Source: Trichinella spiralis (Eukaryota; Nematoda; Enoplea; Trichinellida; Trichinellidae). From it: a stretch of 64,000 bases of DNA. Both the position numbers and the translations under genes were made by a program. The stretch is taken from NCBI GenBank assembly GCA_000181795.3, contig CM012954.1:5198930-5262929 (forward strand). Direction: 5' to 3'. This document shows, piece by piece, positions 21,802 to 35,029 of this stretch. The notes beneath the pieces were generated by a model. That model had not been told where the DNA came from. It saw nothing but the letters and a program-made list of their open reading frames with translations, and did no database searches. Each line of letters starts with the position of its first letter. The first letter of the stretch is position 1.

Positions 21802-24393
21802 ATGTGGCTTCTTGTATTGCTTTTGTCCACATTCTGTATAGCACAGAATGTTGACTATCATGAAAATATTACCAACATCAAAAGTATATTAAACATTGAT
21901 CTAGAAAAGAAAACAGAATTTTTGAAATAAAAATATAATTTTTCTCTCTTCAGCAGTGGATGATCGTTGTCTACAGTTGCCAGATGGCAATCACGCGATA
22001 CAAGCTTGTTCGCATACTTATTTGGCTTGCAGCTCCGGTCGAAGCTTTGTCTACAGTTGTCCGGAAACGCAAGTTTACGAGCCCAAATCCAACCGTTGCA
22101 TGGCAGCTGGCCATATCCCAGAATGCGGAGGCGTGGCTCCGACCACGACGAGCATCCCAGTCCTTGTAACTGACGTCCCAGTGTATCCAGTGGAATGCGA
22201 AGGCTTTCCGCCGGGCGATCGTCCGCTGAAACCGCAAAGCTGCAGCAAACAGTATTATTCGTGCCTAGCCGATGGTCGTGGTGTTGTTCGAAAATGCCCA
22301 TCAGATCTTTACTTCGATCCAAAAGAGTTGGCTTGTAATTATTTCAACTTCGTCGCCTCCTGCGTTGGTCCATCGCCCGGAATCACTTACAAATTCAAAA
22401 CGGAAACTTGGCCCACGTTACCACGTTTGTGAGCCAACACCCCATGTCACAAATTTACAGTATGTGTTGAATTTTCAGCCGTGGATTTCGACTGCTACGG
22501 TAAAGAAGATGGCTTTTACGACGACGCGCGAAATCCGTGCAGTTCCGTGTATTATGCTTGTACCGGCGATTTTGCAAGACTGCTGCACTGTGAAAACAGT
22601 TTAGTTTTCGACGTGGAAACCCAGTCTTGTCAAGCACCGCAAGAAACGTACGCTTGTACTGGCATACGTCGTACAACAACCACGCCCAGACCGTACAGAA
22701 CGACGCCAAGCAAGCAAGATTCTCTCTTATTCTTAGATTCAGTTGAAGAAAGTCAATTTTGCAGAACTGCCAATTGAATGTGAAAATCTGAAAGATGGAC
22801 TTTACAGCGATCCGAACAATCATTGCAGTAGTATATTTTACAGTTGCACGGCCGGCATCGGGGCGTTCTTGAGCTGTCCTGAGAGGCTTTATTTCGACGT
22901 CGAAACCACGCAATGTCATCGTTTCGACGACGTTTTCGCTTGCTCTGGAAAACGAAAAACCACAACGCCTTCGACAATATCCACAACTACACCAAAACGA
23001 AAACGTTTATCATTTTTGATTAAATAATTATTATTGCTCACCGATTTTCATTTTCTATTCGATTTCAGCAGTTGGTTTCGACTGTTCCACACTGCCAGAT
23101 GGTTTGTATCCAACTTTGACCAATGCTTGTTCAAATTATTACTACGTTTGCTCCGGATCAGTAGCGTTTGAACTGAAATGTCCGACAGGTTTATTTTATG
23201 ATCCCGACCAACAATTCTGCACCACTTATGGTACAATATTCGCCTGCACCGGCGTAGTGGTCAGCACAGAAACGATCACATCGACCAGCCGACAGCCGAC
23301 GACTCCACGTAGCGTACAGTACTTTTTGCATGTCAGGTATGATTGTTGAGTGTATTTTCGCTTCTGCAGAGCCTCTGTTCAACTGCGCAGACAAGCAAAG
23401 TGGCATTTACATGAATCCAAGCGTTCCTTGTTCGCCAGTTTACTATCAATGCAGTAACGGTCATACATATCAATACCAGTGTCCGGAAAATTTGTTCTTC
23501 AATCCAGAATCACAGATGTGCGATCGTCTCGAAGAAATTTACGAATGTACAGGGGTGAAGAAAACAACAACACCGACAATCAAGACGACAACGGTGAAAC
23601 CGGAAGTTGGTAAACAAACAAACAATACTTTGAATTGCATCAATTGATATGTTGTTAATTAACTTAAAGTGCCATTCGATTGTCGTTTATTGCCAAATGG
23701 AGATTATCCCGACCAACGTTATAAGTGTAGTAAAGAATTTTTCTCCTGCAGCAGCGGTGTAGCAACAAGACGACGCTGTCCATCAACTACGTTCTTCGAT
23801 CCAGAACTGTTGCAGTGTTTCGGATATGACAATGTGCCAGCGTGCAGCAACAAACCCAGAACGACAACAGTGCCGACCACAACCACGCATCATATAGATA
23901 GCAGAAAGCAAAACTTCTTCGATTGCACTGGAAAACCAAGCACCAATTACCCTATGGGCGTTTGTGAACAAGCGTTCCTCAGCTGCATTGATGAAATGTC
24001 AGTTTTGATTGAATGTCCGGCCGGTTTGAAATACGACAAAGAAATGGACGAATGCAATCACGCATATTACATCCCCGAATGTGGTGGTCGGCGCACTACA
24101 ACACCACTTCCTCAAATTTCAAACTCTACGACAAGTTTTGGTAAAATATATTACGGTATTTTTTTGAAATATTCAAACTTAATTGTCATATGTGAAATAC
24201 TGTAGAAGTGGCACATTTTAATTGTACTCACCTGGTGGATGGACGGTATGCTGATGTTCGTAATCCTTGTCCAAGCAATATATTCTACGTTTGCTCCGGT
24301 GCCAGGCCACTGCTTATGATGTGCCCTTATGGATTGTTTTACGATCCGAAATTGAAACTATGCAACTACAGACGCAAGATTAAATGCACATAA
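21802..24393 (+). CDS. Secreted protein with nine peritrophin-A (ChtBD2) chitin-binding domains
   Basis: The protein starts with a signal peptide (MWLLVLLLSTFCIAQ). Nine six-cysteine ChtBD2/CBM14 domains follow, at about 21957-22130, 22190-22365, 22480-22665, 22770-22945, 23070-23250, 23370-23555, 23670-23845, 23915-24090 and 24210-24390. Each keeps the pattern C..DG.Y...C...YY.C..G......CP..L.F....C; for example the fifth has LPDGLYPTLTNACSNYYYVC. Linkers between domains are Thr-rich (KTTTPSTISTTTPK) and probably O-glycosylated. From the third domain on, introns mostly separate single domains, implying growth by exon duplication. Related multi-domain proteins in Caenorhabditis (cbd-1, cpg-1, cpg-2) act in the chitinous eggshell; others build cuticle or pharyngeal lining. 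It has no enzyme domain. I infer a structural role in a chitin matrix; orthology to any one gene is not established. The exact acceptor of exon 2 is ambiguous by three bases. Confidence 0.85.
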
Positions 24394-25481
24394 ATGCTGC
24401 TCAAGTTGTAATGTGTCATTCCCATGTTTTTTTCTGAAATTTGCGTTTGATGCTAATCGAAAAATTTCTATTATTTCAATTACTTATGGTAACACACGTT
24501 CATATGCTTCATTAATAAACGTTGGAAAATTTGTTGAATGTTTGCTGAGAAAATGAAAAAGTTCTCTAGTGGAGAAATTGTCAATCAATCCATTCATTCA
24601 ATATGATGAAGTTGTTTAATTCGAGTTGGATACTAAAATGATAGCGAAAAATGATAATAGCTTGTGTAACAGAAAAAGAATGCTTTTCCCTTTAAAAATC
24701 AAGTTAGTTTTATATGTTAATGAATTTATGCCGACTAGAATTTGAATAAAATGAACTGATAACCAAATTTATATTTCAAACAACTTTGCTCTGTTTGCTC
24801 TTTCCAACTGGAATGAATGATTAGTTGTTGCTTTCTTATCAATTTGATGTGAAATGTTTTCTTTTACGTTTTGTCATACAAGTAACAGTTTATCGGTAAG
24901 CTGAATATTTTCACATTAAATGCAACTTTGCATTTTTTAATATTTATAAATCTGATATTTTTTCTGTAAAATATGGAAATAATGATATTGCATTTCGACG
25001 AATGAATCATTTATTAGCCTCTTTTTTTGGAAAAGTATGTATTTTGTTTTTAAATTAATCAGAAGTTATTAATCCTGATCGACTGAGCAAACATTTCAAT
25101 ATTTAACTTGAATATTTCTGCATACTGTTCATCGGATCAGTTGATTCAGCTTGATAATTTTGTATTTGAAGAAATACAGTCATTGTAAAGATTAATGTTA
25201 GAATTGAATAAAATAAATGACAGGAAAATAATCTTTCTTCTTGAAGGTTACTTCATTAAATTGAATAAACTGACATTATATTTTATAGCAGGCAGTCTTA
25301 TTGTGAAATGTTGTACATTGGCATGATTTTAAAAGCACTTTGATGGGAAAAATCGCTTTTCTTCACTCTCACATGATAAGATTGTTTTTTTTGTCGCGCG
25401 ACTTTTTTCCTTTTCTGAAATATACCAAATTTATTATGTTATATTCTTTTAGTATCTACTTTGGTGAAGTATTTTAAAATC
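24394..25481. other. Intergenic region between chitin-binding gene and cystinosin
   Basis: AT-rich; no exon seen. AATAAA motifs at 24514-24519 and near 24745 are candidate poly(A) signals of the chitin-binding gene. A TTCTTTTAG acceptor at about 25450 could receive a spliced leader for cystinosin. Confidence 0.5.
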
Positions 25482-27068
25482 ATGCGCATATTAACGTTTC
25501 TTGTCATTTTCACATTGATCTATTGGAATTTGAGCAGTGGTGAACAGGAAGATGTGCCGTGTTTGCATTTGAAATTTCAGCCAAATGTTGCCAACGTACC
25601 GTTGGGCAGTGCATCATTTTTCACTGTTCAACTGAGGTAATAGTACCGATTTTTACAAATTCATATTTATGCAAATTGTAATTATTATTTCGATTTAGCC
25701 AACCGTCTGCAGAAGTTTACAATGTCTCTTTTGAACAGCAAGATCCAAAATCGATCACGTTGAATAAAACTGCATTTCAAATTCCAGCAAAATCGCAGGA
25801 AATTTATTCAATCGGCTTCACAGCGAATGCGTTGAAAGCCAGCGTGGCTGTACGTGAAAATCGTACTGCTGAACAATGCATCTCGTTGGATAGGTAAGTT
25901 AGCTAGATACTTTTTGCTGTTTTGTTTTTGCATAATTTTGTTTGTTCAGTTTGAAAGAGTCGGTTATTTTAATAACCGTTTATCGGTTAGAGCAGCTCAA
26001 TGTATTGTTGGACGTGCTCGGCTGGATATATTTCACCGCGTGGACGATCTCATTTTGGCCGCAGATATTTTTGAACTTTAGACGCAAGAGGTGAACAACA
26101 GTGAATATTTATTTAATTTTAACTTTTTTATTAATCATAAATTACACTTGTTGATTGCATCTGTTCAGTGTGATCGGTTTGAATTTCGATTTTTTGGCGT
26201 TGAACATCACCGGTTTTTTGTTCTACGCATCCTACAATTGTTCGTTGTATTTTTCACCATTGGTTCAAGTAAGTATGGTTTGTCGTTTCTGCTTGTTTTC
26301 AACAAACAATAGTGCTTTTTCATCTGTTCAGACCGAATACTTGGAACAATATCCGAACAGTGTCAATCCAGTGTTGATTCAGGATGTCGCGTTCGCTCTG
26401 CACGCCTTCTTTGCAACCGTACTGACCATTGGACAGTGTTTTTTTTATGAGGTAAAAATTGAGAATTTTTTTTTCACATCAGTTTAATTAAGCGAAACTA
26501 TTCCAGCGCGGTGGTCAAAAATTGAGCAACTTTTGCTTGATTTTGCTGGTCGCATTTTGGGGTTCAGCGTTGATAACTCTGCTGCTGGCCGCTGTGCGAG
26601 TGATCACTTGGCTGTGGTTCGTCTCCGTTCTGTCCTACGTCAAACTGGCCATCTCAATATTGAAATACATTCCACAGGTTATTCAACTACATGTACAGAT
26701 ATGATTTTGTAATTTGATATATTTTAAAAAATATATATAGGCAGTGCTTAATTACAGAAGAAAAAATACTGAAGGCTTTAGCATTGGGTCAATTTTTCTC
26801 GATTTCACCGGCGGTGTGGGTAGCATGTTTCAAATGATTGTATTCGCTTACAATACAAGTATGTGAATGATGTTCAAACTATTTTACAAATATGCAATTT
26901 TCAGACGATTGGAGCCAATTGTTTGGCGATTTCACGAAATTTGGTCTCGGCTTGTTTTCCATTTGTTTCGATATTGTATTTTTCGTTCAGCGATATGCAC
27001 TCTACCGCAACTACCACGAAATGGACATATCCGAGGAGTCCGAAGATAGTCAAGTTGAAAAATATTAA
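25482..27068 (+). CDS. CTNS: Cystinosin, lysosomal cystine/H+ symporter
   Basis: Cystinosin exports cystine from lysosomes (PQ-loop family). About eight exons read in phase. A signal peptide ([15 protein letters not shown]) precedes a luminal region with N-glycosylation sites (NVSF, NKTA, NRTA). The seven-helix part starts [20 protein letters not shown], the first PQ motif, then [38 protein letters not shown] and ERGGQKLS follow, and the second PQ loop spans [24 protein letters not shown] and [13 protein letters not shown] are also family hallmarks. The C-terminal tail lacks the human GYDQL sorting signal but has YHEM, which fits the YXX-hydrophobic lysosomal sorting pattern. The gene ends 85 bases from the end of the convergent prefoldin gene. 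Looks intact. Confidence 0.93.
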
Positions 27069-27114
27069 TAAATACTAATTAATTTTCACTTTCTCAAAAA
27101 TTGGAGTCGAATTG

Positions 27115-27120
27115 AATAAA
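27115..27120 (+). terminator. Candidate poly(A) signal of the cystinosin gene
   Basis: AATAAA 46 bases after the cystinosin stop and 34 bases before the stop of the convergent prefoldin gene. Another AATAAA overlaps the cystinosin stop codon at 27067-27072. Confidence 0.45.
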
Positions 27121-27153
27121 AAAATTGTTTAATTACAAACTTATTCACAAAAA

Positions 27154-27905
27154 TCATTCTGCCGTTGTACTGGATAGTTGATTTTGAAGAAAATTAATTT
27201 TATCTTTCTGAGCCACTACTTCGTTCTTCGCCTTCTCTAGAGCATCGTCTAAGCGTTTTCTGCAAAACAATGAACATGCATTCATGCTGTAAATGTATTA
27301 ATGTATTTTCGCTTTTTTAAATCATACTTTTCCTGTTCAATAAATTCAAGTCTCTTAATGATAGTACCCTTCGCTTCTGCCAAGCTATGCTTCACAAGTA
27401 CAGGACCAATCATTTTGTATATGAGTGTCTGATCAGTGAGTAAATTCAGTTCCTGCAACAATCAACAAAACGTTACTGAAGTAGTTTATCCAGAACAGCA
27501 CTCATTTGATATCAAATTTATCAACAGTGATACAAACATTACCATATACCAACAAAAGATACAAACGAATGGGCTTGAAATCTGATAATTTTTAGCATTT
27601 ATGATTACAGATTCAATTTGAAATTAAAATCACGTAAAAAAAGCTAATTCATAATGTTCAACGCATTCAGAAAGTAAATTTAAAAATGCCATTTACCTCT
27701 AAAGCAAAATGATTTTCTGTGTACTGTGTTTCAACTTGCTGTCGAATACGAGCCTGCTTTTTAATATCTGCACAAAAAAAGAAAACATTTATTAAGAAAA
27801 AAATACAAACTTCATAAGCTAAAATGTAACACCATTCTGGATGTTTTGAAGCTTAAGTATTTCTAGTTCCAAACGCTCTTTTAATTGTTTCGAAGATTCT
27901 CCCAT
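27154..27905 (-). CDS. PFDN6: Prefoldin subunit 6
   Basis: Beta-class subunit of the hexameric prefoldin co-chaperone that delivers actin and tubulin to the CCT chaperonin. About five exons give a protein near 130 residues, the usual size. The N-terminal helix MGESSKQLKERLELEILKLQ and the C-terminal helix (EQEKKRLDDALEKAKNE) are coiled-coil-like. Between them ENHFALEELNLL and the hallmark hairpin IYKMIGPVLVKHSLAEAKGT (human FKLLGPVLVKQELGEARAT) are clear. It lies 446 bases downstream of thymidylate synthase on the same strand; a shared transcript is possible but unproven. Confidence 0.92.
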
Positions 27906-28350
27906 TGAAAATTTAACAAGCACAAAAAGTATAAGAACAATAAAATTTAAACGAATTCAACATAGACTAATATTAATTGTGCACAGTTTCAAATGTTGAA
28001 AATTAAGTATAATTTTCAACAATTCGATTATCTAATTTATGAGAGTAGAATTTTTTGAAACTTAAATCTTGTCGTTGATAATAACTTTATTGATGCATAT
28101 TATTATTTGATAAACTATGAAACTCATCATTATAATTCTTTTCACTGCAACTGCCACAGTATGATAACGTTGTGTCCATTTTTTCTACAGTATCATAGTT
28201 TTTGTTCGGATAATAAATTTCCACAAATTTGATCATGTGCATGTTAATTTCATTTATCAAATTATATTATTTTAAAATATGGCCATGTATTATTTAATTA
28301 ATTTCACTCGTGAATGGAAATACCATGAAATTTTATTTCTTTTCAATTGA

Positions 28351-29574
<1,224 letters not shown>

Positions 29575-31478
29575 TGTATAAATATCTATAAATTCAAGTA
29601 TGCAAATACTGTAAGACAACTAGAAGAACTAGGGTCGAACAATCGTCGACTATAATCAATCGTATATACGTTGATTTTTAGTATAAAACTTGCATATTAC
29701 TAAGTACAGTAAAATAGTAGCTTTTGTCATAGTGGGTGTGCATTCGATGTGGACTTTCCGATAGATGTGTGTTGTCGACTGTAGCTCTTTGCAGTTTGTT
29801 GTTTGTTATTCGTAGATTGGTATTATGGAATGAAATAGTTTTATCGACATAAGCCGCTTGATAGGAAGAAGCGAATTATAGTCAGAAAAGAAAGAGATTA
29901 TTGTTCTAGGTCGAACGACAGCAAACAAATGAGTTCATCTACTTTCCACAAAGCACTGACGAGTTGCTCATTTTTGTGACCATCGAAATTGAAAAATCTC
30001 GAAAATATATATACATGGAAGTATAGCAAATGAAAGATTATAATTTTATGTAGTTTGTAATGAACTTTTTTCATGTATACCAAATGTAACTCAGTAGCTT
30101 GTGAGAAAGTCAAAACAGTGGACAACTGAATTGAATGTTTAAAAATTGAACTTGCTTAAAAATTTCAAAAGTTGTTGCCAAATTTATTGGTTTATTTTAT
30201 CTAGTTACCGAAAAAATTAAAGTTAGAACTGTTTTTTATGAATATAAAATCTGCTTCCGTATTCAATTCAACCTTCATTATTTAGAGCGACTGTTCATAT
30301 AGAGAATAAATTTAAGAGAAAAACATTTTAGTTAATCTCTAAGTTAATTAATATAATTCGATATAAAGCCATATCGAATGTATAATTAAAATCAATTTTT
30401 TCCATTATGAAGATGCAACTGCATTACAGTAAGACTGCATTTTCATTTTTATTTTTTGGAAATTTCCAAACTTTGGATAAATTTTAAGTAGCAGCTGATG
30501 TGTGGTATAAAATGTATTATTTTTAAAACATTAATGAAAATTTTTAAAATTATTCTATCACGTTGCTGGCAAGTTATGTTGAAAATTGTTTGAAAATGCT
30601 TTTTCTTGTTTAGAATAAAAGAAAGTTTTAAACATACGTTTTTTCTTAAAATATGATAAAAACTAAATTAAAAGCTGTTTTTTGTATTATTTTTATATAG
30701 TTTATACATTTTACATGCTCTATTTAACAGTTCGATACACTTGAGAATTCTACAGTAATCTTATTGTGTTCTCGTTTCACGCCGAATTTATTAAAATTAT
30801 CCAACCTGTCGGTTTATGATGTAAATCTTCGCAGCGTGCAGTAAGTATTTCAATGTTTTGCATTTTCAGTATGCAAATTTTCTAAAAGTAGAAAAACAAT
30901 GATAGTGAAGTTCTTTTTTTTTCTTCCCATGACAATTGTTGGCACTTTTAGTGCTTTGTACATTTTTCAATTATTGGTTTAAAATTTTGTTGCAATAAAA
31001 AGTTTTTTTTTCATTTTCAATATTATTTTGACATTTATGATAAAACTTGTGGTAATTGGTTTTTCTTTTCGTTTTCGTTCAGTTATTTGGCTTCGCCATT
31101 GTGCGGTGCATTAATTAGATAATGCTTATCTTTTTCCGTTAATAATGACATGTTGTTGTTATTGCACCTCATTTTAGTTGTTTATTTGATTTATTTTTAT
31201 TATTAAAATTTAAGGGACAGTTTATTTTTAAGTTGATTTTATTGAAGATTAAATTGGCATTATTTGCATTGTTTGAAAAGTTGTTTTTATTGAATGTCAA
31301 TTAAATGTTTATTGAAGTTTTGCAGAAAGCAACTTCGGATAAACGGGACACATTTTCGGCTGCATGCAAAAGCAAGTGGATTTTGTCGTCGTCGAGCAGT
31401 TATTTTGAAACATTTACTAGCCGCTGATATCTCAGGTAAGAAAAAGGTCAATGAGCGTTGTTTTTTTTCCTCTCTCCT

Positions 31479-31491
31479 CCCCCCCCCCCCC
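31479..31491. repeat. Poly(C) homopolymer run
   Basis: Thirteen consecutive C, preceded by TCTCTCCTCC, in an otherwise AT-rich region; the opposite strand is a long G run. Confidence 0.9.
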
Positions 31492-32502
31492 TATTTATCC
31501 TCAGTGTACTGTATTAGCTGGGTATGTTCATATTATTGTTTTAAGATAACAATTGAGATAATTTTCGTGATGAAACATTTTTGTTTGAATTTTCCATTGC
31601 GTATTTTATTTAATTCAAAAAAAAGAAAACAGCTTTTGTTTTTTAGTTTAATTAATAAAAATAGTTTAATTTTTATTTCGGATGAGATTGACATTTCTTT
31701 TGTCGATTTTGCTTTTTGACGTGAGATATTTTCATCGTTTCTTTGCCAGTCGGATGCGAATGATCCAATGAGATCCACCTTCAACGACTGTGCATTGAAG
31801 CGGGCATCTTTTTTATTGGTCGATTTCAATTTGCGCGAAACCAGTTTTGCCGTTTCTGATATTGGTTATGAGATGCCTTAGATTTTTCATTTCAATCATT
31901 AATTGCGTTTGCGATTCATTTTCCTAATTTGCTTCGCTTATTCTTTCACCAGTAGAGTGATGATGACATGAACGGTGTTGTTCATATCTAGGTGAAGATT
32001 TTTCGACTTTTTCTACCCAATGATGATGAATACGAAATGAAGCAGTTTTTAATTAGTCGTTTTTTTCCCCTACTTTTCAGTTTAGAATTCAATAATTTTT
32101 TTTCTGAAAATTTAATCACCTCTTTATATTTATTAAAAAGAACATTTATTGATAAGTTGCATGTGTTTTCTTGAAAAAATCGATTATATTTTTGAAGAAA
32201 ATTTTGAGGAAAAAAAAAGCTCGATTCTGTTTATCGTTTTGTAAGCGTAGTATTTGGTTTGAATATTGTGGAAGATTTTATAAAGTTGAATTATTGTAAA
32301 ACCAAATTTGTTTTTGTAGAGTTTGATAATATTTTTAAAAAGAGTTTTTGTTCAAAAAAACATTGTATTTAATGTCGTTTTCAGTGGATAAAGAAAAAAT
32401 TTTTTTCGATTTGTGTTGTAAAATTTAAAAAATCGAAAAAGTATGATATTTCCATGTGAAATTATTTGTTAATCGCAATCTAGTCGAGTCTTTTTTTTGA
32501 TT

Positions 32503-32524
32503 GGTGTGTGTGTGTGTGTGTGTG
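32503..32524. repeat. (GT)n dinucleotide microsatellite
   Basis: Eleven GT units about 150 bases upstream of the receptor start codon. Confidence 0.9.
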
Positions 32525-32674
32525 AGAAACATTTTCCAGTAACACTAGTTAGTTTGGAACAGTTGGCAGTGTCGTTTTGATGAGGATTAGCGTGTAAATA
32601 ATATAATAATTAATTTGACTCGGTGGTGTTTAAAAATGATTTATCCGTTTCTTCATTTCAGGATATAAATAATA

Positions 32675-33456
32675 ATGACGAAAATGCTAGTGGTTGTTTT
32701 GTTGTTGGCATTTTCTGCTTGCCCTTCATTGGCACTGCCTGGCCTACGTTCGGCCATTTATTGCAATTGCACTCGACCAGGTTGCGGTATGGATGAAGAT
32801 GGTCCCAATATACAAGTGTGCAAAACGTACGGCGGTTGTATGAAAGTGGTCTCTTTGAAAAATGAACACCAGCCCGAAGACGAGGGCGGCGATCTTGTCG
32901 TCGAATACGACTGCATCAGCGAAGAACTGTGGCTTCCACCTGAACAGCCGATGGGCTGCCGGGTCCACCGCCATCAGCGTCATTTGCACGCGATCGGCTG
33001 TTGTCGGAATTATTCGTTCTGCGCGGCCGATTTGCACGTCGCATTGCAAAAGCCGGCCCCGGCCGATTCGGCCACTGGTCTGCCTTTGGCGGATTTGGGT
33101 TCCGCGAACGCTTGGACCGCTGTGGGGTGGAACTGGCAGCCGGTGGTCATTCCCAGTTTGGCGGTAGTATTCAGCCTGTGCTTGTTGTACGCGGCGATGC
33201 GGTGCCGGCGTGGCAGGCAAAACGGCAAGCCCGTGTCGGCCACGAATTTGGACGACGAGCCCAGGGATCCGTTGATCGCCGCCAAAGATGTCCACGGCAT
33301 TCAGCAGATGTTGCACGATTTGGACAGCGGTCAGCCGGCGACGACCAGCGGTTCTGGATCGGGCGTGCCGATGCTCGTCCCGGTGACCATAGCTCGCCAA
33401 GTGACCCTGGTCAAAGTTATTGGCCGAGGACGATACGGCGAAGTCTGGCAGGTAAC

Positions 33457-33500
<44 letters not shown>

Positions 33501-34544
33501 CGATTGATTGATGAAAATTTAAATATGTTTATTTCTTTTCTTTTTCGATTAATGTGAGAGTTGATTAATTAATTTTTCATTCAAACAAGAAATTTGATCA
33601 TTGCAGCGTTGCTGTGCAACGTTTTTGCTGTGCTTCCATCAGACACACACAAAGTGTGCTTGTTATTAATATTATTAATTTTCGTTTTTCTGCAGGGATT
33701 GTTCAAGGGAGAAAATGTGGCAGTGAAAATTTTTGCCTCGACCGATGAACAATCTTGGCTGCGCGAGATGGAAGTGTACAAGACGACAATGTTGCGTCAT
33801 GAAAATTTGCTCGGCTTCATCGCCGCCGACAACAAGGACGGCGGCATGGCGTTGCAGTTGTGGCTAATTACGGATTATCACAAAAAGGGCTCATTGTTCG
33901 ACTTGTTGATGAGCACAACGTTGGATTTGCGCCTGATGGCCCGTCTGGCGCGCAGTCTGGCCAACGGATTGGCCTTTTTGCACAGCGAAATTTGCGGTAC
34001 CAGCGACAAGCCGGCCGTTGCCCACCGGGATTTGAAAACGAGGAACGTGCTAGTGCGCAGCGACAACAGCTGCGTGATTGCGGATCTTGGTCTGGCGGTA
34101 CGGTATTTTGCCAAAACTCAGGAATTGGACATTCCGCAGAACAAAAAGACCGGCACGTTGCGCTATTTGGCTCCCGAAGTGCTGGGCGACACGCTGAATC
34201 CCAACCATTTCGACAGCTACCGCCGGGCGGATATTTATTCGCTCGGCTTGATATTGTGGGAAATTTGCCGACGAACCGGCGACAAGCCGGACCCTTGCGA
34301 ATTGCCCTATTACGACCAAGTGCCGGCCGACCCGACGTTGGACGACATGCTTCGTTGCGTTCTACTGGAAAACCAACGTCCACCACTGCCTAGCCGGTGG
34401 AAAGATTCGGCCCCGTTGGTAACGATGACGAAACTGATGCGCGAATGTTGGATGCCGAATCCGTCGGCTCGTCTGACGGCGCTTCGCGTCCGAAAAACCA
34501 TCGACGATCTGGCACCGCTGATTGGAGATTTCATGGCACCCTGA
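32675..34544 (+). CDS. TGF-beta/activin type I receptor serine/threonine kinase
   Basis: Type I receptors are phosphorylated by type II receptors on the GS box and then phosphorylate SMADs. Two coding exons (32675-33451, 33696-34544) give 541 residues. A signal peptide (MLVVVLLLAFSACPSLA) leads into a Cys-rich ectodomain starting YCNCTRPGCG and closing with GCCRNYSFCAAD, where the usual CN pair is CA. A transmembrane helix lies at about 155-175. The GS box TTSGSGSG is at about 223-230. The kinase follows: GRGRYGEV loop, VAVKIF lysine, HRDLKTRN catalytic loop, IADLGLAV, LRYLAPEVL, RRADIYSLG. The L45 loop reads ADNKDGG, like ALK4/5/7 and Baboon (ADNKDNG) rather than BMP receptors. The only coding intron splits the glycine loop from the VAVK strand. 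Likely counterparts are TGFBR1/ACVR1B/daf-1; which one is not settled. Confidence 0.92.
33459..33497. repeat. (AT)n microsatellite beside a splice donor
   Basis: About 39 bases of pure AT repeat begin seven bases after the end of receptor coding exon 1, within its 244-base intron. Confidence 0.95.
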
Positions 34545-35004
34545 AATTTATTTTATTTTGTTTGTTTTTTTCCTAATTATCTATAATTATTATGCTCTCT
34601 CTCTCTACATGTATAATATACGCATGCAATAGAGACAAATTACAACAAACGAAACGTACAAACAAATTTTTTTATCATTTATTCTATTACACTGCTTTAT
34701 ATGTTCAGTTTTAACAACTTTTTTTATTGTTTTTCTTTTCAGCTTTTTTATTTTGTTTCAACCACTAATATTATTATAAGCGAATCGTCTTCGAACAATT
34801 CTTACCTCTTTCCATTGCGGCTGCGATCTCCTGCGATTGATTTATCATCGCTTACGCTGACGCTTCTCTGCTGTATTGTATCAAACTTGTTTTGTTTACT
34901 TTATCCTATTATACAGTTCTATTTACACTCACGTAATTCATATTTTTTGTTTGTTTGTTTTCAAATCATACATTTTTTTGAAATCTTCTTTTAATCATCA
35001 CTCC

Positions 35005-35029
35005 CTCTCTCTCTCTATATATATATATA
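35005..35029. repeat. (CT)n(AT)n compound microsatellite
   Basis: A short CT repeat runs directly into an AT repeat. Confidence 0.85.

Larger units (their letters stand above)
29575..32674. other. Divergent intergenic/leader region, TYMS / type I receptor
   Basis: No protein exon was recognised. A stretch at about 31310-31436 ends in a good donor (ATCTCAG before GTAAGAAA), and an acceptor lies directly before the receptor start (CTTCATTTCAG at about 32661). I infer a noncoding first exon and an intron of about 1.2 kb. A 13-base C run and a GT repeat lie in this intron. Confidence 0.5.

Noticed and set aside
32744-33498. Long overlapping frames on both strands within the receptor gene
   Set aside because: They are shadows of a GC-rich exon; only the plus frame from 32675 encodes recognised receptor motifs.
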